DNA of 64,000 nt from Phyto melanocephala (Eukaryota; Arthropoda; Insecta; Diptera; Rhinophoridae): the NCBI GenBank assembly GCA_941918925.1, contig OW799236.1, forward strand, positions 64,876,685-64,940,684. Direction: 5' to 3'. The notes under the pieces are model-generated. The model ran no database searches, was not told the DNA's origin, and saw only the letters and a list, made by a program, of their open reading frames with translations. A program made the translations under genes and the position numbers. How positions within the stretch are numbered: the stretch's first letter is position 1; each line of letters starts with the position of its first letter. Shown here piece after piece: positions 46,454-56,597 of this stretch.

Positions 46454-47040
46454 CTACGTAGTTCTTATACATATATGCTTGGTACGGGTTGTGTAATGAC
46501 TTTCAATTTTTAGTATTTTATGTACGAATTCCTTAATTCCAGCTTTCAGCTTAGGATCATGTTTTACCTGTTTCCCGTGTTTACCTCTTTGGTCGGGTTC
46601 TAATATTTGGTTAGCGACTTTTCGATGTTTATCCAATTCGGTTCTAATTGAACGATCGGTGATAGCCAGGGCGTTTTTAATAAACACTTTGCAAACGCCC
46701 ACAACCCTATCACCTTGTTAGAAAAAAACCCCCATTATTATTTTGGCGAGGCCCTCTGGTTCCGCCAATGCGCATGTACCGATTTCTGGGCTCAATTTTT
46801 TTCATACATTTGTCGAAATATTGTCTTTGCTCTTCTATGTTACTAAGGGCCCAGTATAAGTTAAACAAATGTTTTCGTTCATCACGAAAATGTTTGTAGC
46901 ATTCGAGCTTACAAGTCTCAATACATGGAGTTTTCATTTGTCTTTTTTCATCAGCGTATGTGATTCATAGTCCATTCCAGTATTCTTTTCAATGATGTTT
47001 CTCTTCAATTCTGGCTGTTTTGCTCTTTTTCCCCCTTTTC
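46454..47040 (-). pseudogene. Fragment of a TE-associated insect protein of unknown function
   Basis: On the minus strand a Cys-rich start (TPCIETCKLECYKHFRDERK, 46937 downwards) is followed by FNLYWALSNIEEQRQYF. After a frameshift near 46705 come DRVVGVCKVFIKNALAITDR and DQRGKHGKQVKHDP, then VESHYTTRTKHICI. This order (CxxxCxxK, a W-containing helix, VCKxFFLxTLxIxxxxxRTxL, RGKH, ESHY) matches a multi-copy family I have seen as uncharacterised, probably transposon-encoded, insect proteins. Its catalytic C-terminus is absent. Biochemical role unknown. Confidence 0.55.
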
Positions 47041-47452
47041 CAATGGACTATTTGGAATTATGAATGAACTTAACATTTTTGAAAATGAAATGCAAGGTTG
47101 TGAATCACCGAATGGTGGTGCCGCGTAAGAAATCGATGTGCTATCAACACTTTACTGCACAACTGTACTAGCGGTGTCACGCGTACAATTCTCCGAAATT
47201 GGGCGGAATACAGTCGTAGAATTGGCTGATGGATTAATTCATCTATCGCTATCACTTTCTTGCTGCGGTGATTTTGGGCAGTATGTTACATCAGGCATGG
47301 AGTCGTCACAGTCTTCCGAAAAAGAGGATTATCGGGCTAAACTTGAAGATGAAGTTTACGATGAGGATTTGCTGCTGTTGCAGTTTGACATTTTAAAATA
47401 AGCTAAAACAACAACTTTTATTATTGTGATCGTGCGTTTTATTCATACATAC

Positions 47453-48056
47453 GGTCTGTCTGCGTACACATATTTTGCATCATTTTATGCAAAATGTTAC
47501 AAAATCTTGCAAAATGTTGTCTGCGTACTCAAAATCTCTTGCAGCGAGAGAGCAAAAAAGAAAATTTTTTGACAGTTGGAAGTTGAGAACTTGCAAAATG
47601 TTGTTGGAGAAATTTCTTCTTGCAAGATTTTGCAACTAGTTTGAACAGCTGTTTTTATTTACTAATTATGAAAAAATTTTTGTGAAACGAAAATAAAAAT
47701 TGAAATTTAACAATGGCAGAGGTAAGTAATTAGAATTGTGCTGATTTTTAACGTTTATAAAATATTATAATAAACAACATTTTACCGTAATGTAAGTGGA
47801 TTGGAGATGGCAGAACCGATAAAATAAGAATTTTTTAATTTACCGCGAGAATTCACTTTTGCGTACACATATGCTAAAACTCTTTTGCTTTGTAATTTCA
47901 ATTGTTTACACACCGATCAGCTGTTTTCTTGCAAAATTTTACTGGATACTGTCTGCGTACTTTTTGATATATTTTTAGCCGCCAGAGTAAAATTGGTCTT
48001 ACTCTCCCAAAAAAATTTACTGAGTATTTGCTACTGGAAAAGTACGCAGACAGACC
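47453..48056 (+). mobile_element. TIR element with TCTGCGTAC termini and a stub first exon
   Basis: The left end GGTCTGTCTGCGTACACATA and the complement of the right end (GGTCTGTCTGCGTACTTTTC) share 15 bp; TA borders are likely. The TCTGCGTAC motif is repeated subterminally (near 47520 and 47950). Inside, ACAATGGCAGAG is directly followed by GTAAGTAATT (47713-47731), which looks like a translation start plus splice donor. This suggests an internally deleted derivative of a spliced transposon. Superfamily uncertain. Confidence 0.6.
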
Positions 48057-48626
48057 TATAGTTATAATTTTTATCAGCAATAGCGTCATATTTTGTGTTA
48101 GTGAGAGCTATTTATTGTTACTGTAAATAATGCTATGTTCAACAACGACACATTTTGTTATAATGTAAAAGGCTGACTGTTTAATAGTCATTCTTTTATA
48201 TGTAATAACGTCATAACACGAAATACTTAAGTTGACGAACGTCATATTTTGTAATATATCAAGTTTGAATTAAAACAAACTTTTCAACAACATAGTCATA
48301 ACTCAAATTAGCGCTGTGTACTTGAAATAATCTAGATTAAAAATACCATTACCTTTTTACGAAGAACTCCACAACACAAAATATGCCTCTGTTTGAGAAA
48401 TCCAAACGATCTTAACACGACGGCAGCAGTGGCACAATTGAGATATGTCGCTTTTACGTATAAAAAAAGTTGAAACAGATGAAATGAAATAACGGTAATT
48501 CTCTTCTCAAGCAGAGTGTATAAGAGGTATTCCATGTGTATTCCAGAGTGTATAAGAGGTATTAAATGTCAAAAAGCAAATGTGTGTGCGTGTTTTTTTG
48601 GCGGTAGAATATATACGTACACAATA

Positions 48627-50552
48627 GGTTTGTTCGAGGTAAATCCGGGTAAAGTCCGGTAAAATGAGAGTAAACAAAAAATTCTCCCAGAAAACGATAA
48701 ATTTACCAAAATTTGCTGGAACGCAAAAAACTACGTTTCAAGCCCGAAAAAAAACGTCAAAATTGTACGGCTGTTGTTTAGAGGTCCAGGTTGATATGCT
48801 CCCAGCCGGCTAACCGCCGTCGCCGAATTATTTTGTTCGGATGAACCGTATCAGGCTATCTCGACTGATGGCGTTAAATGCTTTTAACAAACTAGAAATG
48901 AGAGGCATATATTTTTCTCATTCTCTTTTAAAACTTCCTAAAATTTTTACAATTAAGAAATTTATTTTTCTAATTTTTTTCGCTGTCGTATGGTGTTTAG
49001 ATCGTATAACGAACTACTGAAGAGATAATGAGATAAAAAAATAATATGAAATATGAAAAAATATATAAAAAAATTAAAGAGCAATAAATGTGTACTATGC
49101 ACTTCCACCCGTTGCTACCGAATTTCGACTGTCTGCTTTTTAGTTTCTCTATTGTAAAAGGGGACTTAGCACTAAGTTTTAATGAAAAAGATTTAAAATA
49201 ACTCTGTTATGTCCGCAATCAAACCATAGACTATATATATATTACGGCTGCATTAAAAATTATAAGACAAACATATTAATATAGTATATCGTTGTTTTTT
49301 CAACTCGCTTTCATTCGTGCATATATGGTAATACGAAATCAATTTAATTTTCTATTATAAAAAACAGAAGTTTCTGTATGATAACGTTAAAATAGTTTTA
49401 TCATTATTAGGTTTGATATAAGAAATCATATTGAGTTTTATATTTATATTTTATTCGAACTTTTTACTATATTTTAAATTTTAATGTGAATCATTTTTAT
49501 TTTGGCTTAAGTTCATTTATTCTTTTATTTAATTTTATAATTCTAATTACATTAATTGTAACCATTTTTAGGAATATTCTTTCTAAAATTATTTCCGATA
49601 TTAGCGGAGTGGACTCATCAGCACTCTTTATCGGTATACTACTATGTTATTGAAAATTTCTATTAATGTTACAATTCAATGAAATTTGAATTAGTGAATC
49701 TTTGTATTATTTTTCAAATTTTTGTTGAATTTTTTACTTCACCTATCAAATGACAATTCTTTATTCAACATGTTCATATTCTTTATATATTCCTAAATAT
49801 GGTTACAATTTAATTTAATTTGAATTATAAAATTAAATAAAAGAATAAATAAACTTAAGCCAAAATAAAAATATTTCACATTAAAATTTAATATATTGAG
49901 TTTTACTAATATATCCTGGATCAATACTCTTGTAATAAAAAATAGTGGAATGCTAAGTTTTTGTAATCGTAAAGATATGACTGCACAATATGATTAACGC
50001 AAAACCTACTTATTTCGTTAAAACACTTATTTTTCGTTTTTTTTTTATTTTAATAGTTTCTTAAACCAGCTCCAATATACCGGCGGTAGTTTTTGCACTT
50101 AGCCGCCATCACGCCGTTTTTCTACCAACAGCTTGGACCTCTGCTTTTGCTAAAAAAAATTGTATAACAAATTTTTAGTTTTTAAGTTTAACGTTTGTTA
50201 AAGTATGTCCAAACAAACACTAGAGTGAAATGCATATGTTTTATTAGTTATTAAAATTATTCAAATTACAAAAACTCTATTTATATTCTCAGACAAAGTA
50301 TATTTCATTGTTTACAAAAATAAAAAATCTTTTCAACCTTTTATTTTTTTTCAAATTAAAAACAGCTGATTTAGTGATCTGACAGTTTTCCCATTTTACA
50401 CGCAAAAAAAGTACGGGTAAAGTCTGGTAAAAAGAGAAACACAAATTACTCTCTTATGAACGTTCTCATTTACCCAATTTTCAACACAAGAAACGCTTTT
50501 CGGTAAAATTGGGAGCCCGCGGGTTCCCGCGGTAACGTACGTCGAACAAACC
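48627..50552. mobile_element. TIR element (GGTTTGTTCGA), 1.9 kb, no transposase seen
   Basis: The ends GGTTTGTTCGA and TCGAACAAACC are perfect 11-bp inverted repeats bordered by TA. Inside, GGGTAAAGTCCGGTAAAATG (near 48650) and GGGTAAAGTCTGGTAAAAAG (near 50414) are direct subterminal repeats, and GC-rich patches (48800-48860 and 50510-50530) lie near each end. No long ORF is present. It is inserted in a family-2 MITE, so its boundaries are secure. Confidence 0.75.
49471..49893. repeat. Long inverted repeat (93-bp arms, about 237-bp loop)
   Basis: Arms 49471-49563 and 49801-49893 are near-perfect complements (left TTTTGGCTTAAGTTCATTTA, right TAAATAAACTTAAGCCAAAA). It lies within the 1.9-kb TIR element and could itself be a fold-back insertion. 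Confidence 0.75.
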
Positions 50553-50665
50553 TAATATATACACATACATAAACAAAATTTGACATCTAAGTTAAACCTT
50601 AAGGTGAGAAAAAAATAATTAGCTGTTTTAATGAGGCTACCTGATAATTGTACCATGAGGTATTC

Positions 50666-51803
50666 ATATGAATTTTTTACACAACATGAAATATTATATA
50701 TAGAACAATTCTGCATCGCAGCAAATGGGCGATATGCATAACTTTTTAGACAAATTAGATGATTTTTAAAGTAATATAGCCATTTAAGTTGTAAAACAAT
50801 TTAATATAAATACACATTTAAATATTTCTTAAAAAGTTAAAGGATTCATATGTATTATAGCATTTTTTTTTAGTAGAGAAGTTATAAAAAGTAGATTGAA
50901 TAAAATAATAAAAAAAATCAGATTCTTCTGGATATTCCAAATTAAATAAAGCATCAAATGCGTTTAAAACAGTTAAAAATGGATAATTAATATCATCTAT
51001 GTATATGTATATGAATTCTGCTTCAATTATTAACAGCTTTGGTTGAATGTTCTGACATTGGAGTGTAAACAATTCGAGCTTGTTTTCATTGGGAATCGGC
51101 GATCGGTTCGGTTGAAACTTTTAATTGCGGTGAAAAAAAATAATGAAGAAACCAGAAAATCATAAAAAATTTTAGATTCTAAAAATAAAATATTATTCAA
51201 ATTATGAAATGAACTGGCATTAAGCTTTCTTTTATTACCTTCATTTCTTCAATCAATATCACTCAATAACTTTGAAGCTTGAGCGTTTGTAATTTTTATT
51301 TGAAAGGTTGATAAAATTTTATCCCCAAATTGAGACCATCTGTCAAGCAAATCTTACGCCGGAGGAAATTTTATTGAAAAGTCTATATTTATCTGAAATG
51401 AATTTACTTGCCTTATATTTATATATTCATAACTTCAAGTTATATCAAATACTTACAAAGAAAAAACCTGACGGTTTTATGTATTGTGGTCAGAATCTAA
51501 AAACTTAAGCCGTCGTCTTAGACTCTAATATTTGCTTTAAAGCCTGCCACATTTGGCAATGGTATTATTTGTTAACAGAATATTAACAACACGATGTTTT
51601 ATTAAACAGAAAAAATGTTTATTGAACAATTGAAAAATGTGAAGTGAAGTAAATTTATAAAAATTTTATATATACATATGTAGGTAGAACAAATTATATA
51701 TCAATGTATATATGATTAAATTTAACAAATACAGTTGAAAATATTTAAAGTGTAAATTGTATTTTTCTTTAACATTATTAAAAAGGGATTTATAAATATA
51801 ATA
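50666..51803. other. AT-rich spacer with one ORF fragment
   Basis: Apart from the fragment at 50818-51072, no element end or coding frame can be supported here. Confidence 0.45.
50818..51072 (-). pseudogene. Small ORF fragment, uncharacterised insect family
   Basis: An 84-codon frame. The segment FLTVLNAFDALFNLEYPEES followed by DFFYYFIQSTFYNF resembles the C-terminal part of uncharacterised insect proteins with a (LxAxDxxFKxFYxLNxEYPxES...F) pattern. A few residues expected in the middle appear deleted. No partner exon was identified. The function of the family is unknown to me; it is probably a mobile-element or gene-duplicate relic. Confidence 0.35.
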
Positions 51804-52342
51804 AAGGGTCCGCCAAATAACGTTTTTTTTTTTTTTGAAAATGCTATAAAAAAGTGTAGCTTCGGCTGTGTGGCACGTATCGCCGTCCTGTTGAAACCAA
51901 ATGTTGCCAATATCCTCCTCTTCAATTCGTTAAACATGGCCCAATAACGATCGCCATTGACTACGGCCACACCGTGTTCATTTTCGAAAAAAAATACCCA
52001 ATTATGCCTCTGGACCAAAATCCGCACCAAACAGTGACTCGTTTTGGGTGTATCGGCTTTCCAATGTATGCGTGCGGGTTTTCTGTGCCCCAAATGCGAC
52101 AAGTTTGCTTGTTTATATACCCGCCAAGATCAAAATGAGCTTCATCTGAAAAGATGATTCCTTTTTTCGCAAAATCGGCCAAAGTAATGTCGCAATATCT
52201 CCCAGCTTTGTTCAAGCGTATACACAACCACATTCGTTCAGCAGAAAGATAAAACTAATTATCTGTCAAATCAGACACGAGCAAAGTGTTATTATTCACG
52301 AAATAAGCACTAGTTAAAAAAAAAGTTAGATGGCGGACCCTT
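51804..52342 (-). mobile_element. Internally deleted mariner (539 bp) with TIRs and TA duplication
   Basis: AAGGGTCCGCCA and TGGCGGACCCTT are perfect 12-bp inverted ends with TA on both sides (51802-51803, 52343-52344). A central transposase block is retained, so this is a deletion derivative that could be mobilised in trans, not an unrelated MITE. Confidence 0.88.
51850..52235 (-). pseudogene. Mariner transposase central fragment
   Basis: On the minus strand GIIFSDEAHFDLGGYINKQT followed by CRIWGTENPHAYIGKPIHPK and VTVWCGFWSRG gives the first catalytic Asp (FSDEAHF) and following hallmark. After a frameshift come VVNGDRYWAMFNEL and a DGDTCHTAEATLFY-like second Asp block. The protein ends there; the third Asp and DNA-binding domain were lost in the internal deletion. 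Belongs to the same broad group as the DD41D copies. Confidence 0.78.
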
Positions 52343-52559
52343 TATAACAGTTTAGGTACAAATTATCTTATAAATTTACTATTATTCTCCTTAAATTACC
52401 TTTTTTAATGATGTTTTAATTTTTTTATTGCTTAAATTTTTATTAGTATTTTATTGAAAAAATTTATGCATAATTTTTTCCGTGTTGATAAGGAGAATAT
52501 CAACTTCCATGTCATGTAAAAATTTTTTGAGCTGTGAAGCTGTGCATAACATGAACATT
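52343..52559. other. Short AT-rich spacer
   Basis: Nothing recognised. Confidence 0.5.
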
Positions 52560-53620
52560 GTGACTAACTGTTGATTTATATGGCATGTTGAAGCATCATT
52601 CCCAGCACTCGTAGCTTGTCGCACTTATTTTGGCACCTTCTTGTTACGTCAGAGTAAAGTACATTATTTTTAGCATCAAAGTCGCGTGCATAATTTTGGT
52701 GTTCCTTACCGGGCAATTGGAGAAAATTAACTATGTGGTACTTTATTTCTGGCTGTGGTACGTTGCGAATCTCCAGATATTACTGACTACACGGGCATTT
52801 CGGGTCGTCAGCTCTGTGCTTTACATTTTTAAAATTCTTCCTAGCACAGTTGTAACATTTGTAGAGAATGTTATCACTATTATCGGGCTTGTTTAATTGA
52901 CTATCTGCAAATTCATAATTATCTGCACAGGCTGCTCACACTACTACTCTGTTACAGTTCCTAGCACCCTGAACATACTTACATACATAGAGCATTAAAA
53001 TATCGAATTTTCAAGATATCCCTCTTCGACACATGTTTGCGATCGAATTCAATTAAATACAGCGTAACATCTACGGTTGCTCTTTTCGTGGTGATTTCGC
53101 TAACACTTACCGTTGTGGGATTTGTTAAACTCATCACAAATTATCCAAATAACACTAATTTAAACGTTTTTGCATCTTTTATTTCATGCGTGTAAAACTG
53201 GTACTTCTTGGTTCTTAGTACATTTAAGATCTCGTTTTACAGAATCCTTGAGCTTGATATTATCTTAGTTCTAATAGACATTCTTTTGAACATATACTAT
53301 TCTTCAATTAGTCCAAAGACTGACGAAAAACTATGGACACAGTTCACTACAATTGGTGGTATTATCTCCTTGTGAGTATCATGTTCTTCCTCTTCTTCAT
53401 TTGCAAGATGTTTTATGTACTTTAAATTTAGGTATTTTTTCTTTCCTATCAATGGAAAAATTCTCCAGATAGTGTTTATTTCTTTGGCCAATTTTTTGTA
53501 GGACGGATTTGGATTTTTTTGGAAATTTTAAATAATTTTGGCATGTATGTATGTACATACTTCGTTTTATCACTCATTTTCAACAAACTCACAACAAATC
53601 AACATGGTTGTCATTAAAAA
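52560..53620 (-). pseudogene. Non-LTR retrotransposon gag (ORF1)-like remnant
   Basis: Minus strand, several frames. An N-terminal MSDKTKYV-like start is at about 53573; then EIIPPIVVNCVHSFSSVFGL and YQFYTHEIKDAKTFKLVLFG (about 53190). IKYLN-like ILKIRYFNAL follows, then YKCYNCARKN with KHRADDPKCP (about 52850-52800), a Cys/His zinc-knuckle pattern like that of jockey/LOA-type ORF1 proteins, which bind element RNA. Stops and frameshifts are frequent, and no RT was found downstream. Moderately sure of the family, not of the clade. Confidence 0.5.
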
Positions 53621-53710
53621 AATAATAACCTACATAATTTTTAAAGATAACTAAATAAAATAAAAATTTTAATATTGCTTCCGATCCCACTTCTAAGTAC
53701 AATAATCCTA

Positions 53711-53935
53711 CTCATATCATTTAATATATAAAATTCTCGTGTTGCCGTATTTGTGGTTAAACTCCTCCGAAATGGTCGATTTTCATGAAATTTTATGTGC
53801 ATATCGGGTAGGTCTGAGAATCTATTTTTCATACGCCTCAACGCCATGCCTTTTTCCACGACCGATCTTTTGAAATTTTCACATATTATAACTAAGACTC
53901 TGGTATAATTAATAAGATAATTTTTAAGCACGCCT
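53711..53935 (+). mobile_element. Helitron-type 5' end
   Basis: AATATATAAAATTCTCGTGT followed by TGCCGTATTTGTGGTTAAAC-TCCTCCGAAATGGTCG and TTTTCATGAAATTTTATGTG resembles a widespread insect Helitron 5' terminus. No 3' end was identified, so the copy is truncated. Confidence 0.5.
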
Positions 53936-55378
53936 ATTTATGTAACTCAAATTTTTAATTATGTACTTGCATCGATATGCATAGTTTTAATTATTATTTT
54001 TTTTTTTTCAAATTGTACACAATTTATAGTCCAGCTAATGCAGAAATAAACGTTTGAGAATCGGTCGACATCTATTTTTCATACTTCTAAATATTAAGGG
54101 TGACTCACCCCAAGGGACAATTTATGCCTCACCTAAATAACGTAACGACTTCGATGAAAGTTTAGACAGCTATCAAGAATTTTAATTTAAAACAACGTTT
54201 GCCGACTCAGCTAGTTTATTAAATAATAAATGTTTTGATGTTTTGAAAAAAATATATAAACCGCCATTTTATTGTGATAGCAATCATGGATTTTTAATTT
54301 TTTGTAGTGTGCTGTATTCTACTAGCCCAGCCCCTTTATTTAATATCCACATTAAGGGGTTAAAAAAATATTTTACCTATAATCTTGTTTCAGACGCCAT
54401 TTTGATGGATATGTAGTCCGCCATTTAGATTTTTATTAAGAAATAAGTCAGTCAAGTCAAGCCCTTTCATTTGATACTTTGAATCCGCCAGTTGTCTTTA
54501 CGGGTATGCATAATACTATGTTCATACATGCACCTTAATTGTCAATTTATAATATTATCACAATTAAAGGCCTTATTGAACTCAATTTACAATACTAAAA
54601 ATTATTTTTATATTGAACAATATATACTTAATTTTTTCACTTATTGTCTAAAACTCCAAATACAACTCTTGAGAAGTATGTTCAGTGAGAAAAAAAATTT
54701 TATAGGTGGCTTTTCTAATGTCAAACAAATAAATATACAAAAATAAAAATTAATAAAATGGAAAATGTTTGATGAAAATTTTAAAAAATGTTTAAATAAA
54801 TTTAAATACATACATATAAGAATATACATATGTAAATATAATTGTAAATATATTTTATCAACAGGAAAAACAGTAAAGAGAAAGCATTATTTGATTTGGT
54901 ATAAGTACATCGTATTTTTACAACTATCAAATGCTAATGGAGTAAGATAAATTGAGTATGTGTGAACACCTTTTTTAATTGCTCAACTATTACTAAATTG
55001 AAACAATTAAAAATATCTGTCTGAACAGGGTATTACATATTGCAGCTTTAAAAATTTGATTTCAACAGAAAAACGGACATAAAGCTTTAAAATTTTTATA
55101 ATATGTATATAATTATTGATTTATAAATGAATATAGAAGAAATTACCCTTGGCATCACGGGTGAAAAGTATGATAAGCATTTCAAGACCGATCGGTACAA
55201 TTGTATTCATGGTGTAACTATATAAGGCTAAAAAAAATTTATAAAAAGTTTGAAGGAAGAAGAAAAAATGTACAATTATTTATACATTTAGAAAGAAACA
55301 GCTGGACAATTGAAACTACATAATTAATTAATTTATAATTTTTTTCAAATTATTCTAATTGTTTTTGTCTCTCCTTTT
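53936..55378. other. AT-rich DNA with a dispersed repeat block
   Basis: Positions 54285-54500 carry CCGCCATTTTATTGTGATAG, AGACGCCATTTTGATGG and AGTCAAGCCCTTTCATTTGA. These are related to 36340-36700 and so are part of a shared repeat. The rest shows no gene. Confidence 0.5.
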
Positions 55379-56148
55379 TATACCCTTCACACAGTGAAAA
55401 AGGGTATATATAGGTTTGTCATTCCGTGTGAAATTTCTACAATTTTCATTTCCGACCCCATAAAGTATATATTTTCTGAAAGCTTATGAATAGAGGAGTC
55501 GATTAAGCCCTGACCGTCTGTCCGTCTGTCCGTCTGACCGTCTGTCCGTGTGTATGTTGAAATCAACTTTTTGAAGCCCCCCGACATAGGTTGGACCCGG
55601 GTAAGGTATTAAAATATCAGAAATATTCGGGAGTAGATCGGTATTGAAAATCAGAAACATCGGTACATAAACAACTGAGATATGAGCAAAAACCCACGAC
55701 CACCTCGATTTTCTTTTCATAAAAACAACATTACAACAACAACATACATACATACAAACGTGTATACTGGTTAGAGAAAACGTGGCATCGAATCCCAGCT
55801 GAGGCAAAAAAATTTTTTTTTAAATTTTTTTAAAATTTTTTTTTTTAATTTTTTTTTTATTTTTTTTTATTTTTTATTTAATATATTATATATATTTTTA
55901 TTATTTTTTTTTATTTTTTTTTTTTTAATTTTTTTTTTATTTTTTTTTTGTTTTATATATATTATATATGTATATAATAATTTTTTTTTTTTTAATTTTT
56001 TTTTTAAATTTTTTTTTTTTAAATTTTTTTTTTATTTTTTTTTTTGTTTTTTTTAACATACATACGTGAATTTACTGTTATTGCATGACTACACGTTGTG
56101 AAGGGTATATAAGATTCGGCACGGCCGAATATAGCGCTTTTACTTGTT
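55379..56148 (+). mobile_element. DINE-1-like element (A1), complete
   Basis: 5' TATACCCTTCACACAGTG and 3' TTCGGCACGGCCGAA...TTTTACTTGTT are present, with the body nearly identical to the 45.7-kb copy (TAGGTTGGACCCGGGTAAGG). The poly-A/T core runs 55808-56055. High similarity between copies suggests fairly recent activity. Confidence 0.9.
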
Positions 56149-56597
56149 CAAATTCCGTTTATTTTGAATTTTTATTAAGCACCATTACCAAGAATGATAG
56201 AATAAAGATTACGCGTTCACGAAAAAAAATTAAAACTTTCTGCGCATATGGGAACATTGACGTCACGCAATCTGTGTTCCTATTAGCTAACAGTTTTCAG
56301 CTGTCAAACTACTATGTTTATGAGTAAAAGTAACGGTGGGACAATTTATTATTTGATATGTCAAAAATTTTATGTGTGTTCAGAAAGTGTGATAGTGTGG
56401 ACAAAAAATTCATATGTGCGACAGATTTTTTGACAAGTGTGTCCGATTTGATAATCTTTTGAAAATTTTCAAAAAATAGTAGTTTCTGTGCGATCAGGGT
56501 TGCTTTTTTGTTTTGCATCTTTTTTGTATGACAGTGTGGCACCGAATCACACATTTTGTTGCGATTTTCTCATGTAGGACAGAACTAAATCAGATTT
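56149..56597. other. Spacer, possibly including the 3' flank of the P-like element
   Basis: No terminal inverted repeat could be matched to the other side of the P-like sequence, so its left boundary is unknown. Confidence 0.4.

Larger units (their letters stand above)
48533..50657. mobile_element. MITE family 2, copy 3, split by a 1.9-kb element
   Basis: The left end (CATG, then decayed) and right end CTACCTGATAATTGTACCATG are flanked by AGGTATTC on both sides (48525-48532 and 50658-50665). The interior GTCAAAAAGCAAATGTGTGT and ACATACATAAACAAAATTTG matches the 18655 copy with the insertion at 48627-50552 removed. Confidence 0.85.

Noticed and set aside
47138..47401. Plus-strand ORF of 87 codons ending in an acidic tail (KLEDEVYDEDLLLLQFDIL)
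   Set aside because: The tail looks protein-like, but no family could be named and the first half is unconvincing.
52630..52896. Plus-strand ORF of 88 hydrophobic codons, membrane-protein-like
   Set aside because: It is antisense to the gag zinc-knuckle remnant on the minus strand.
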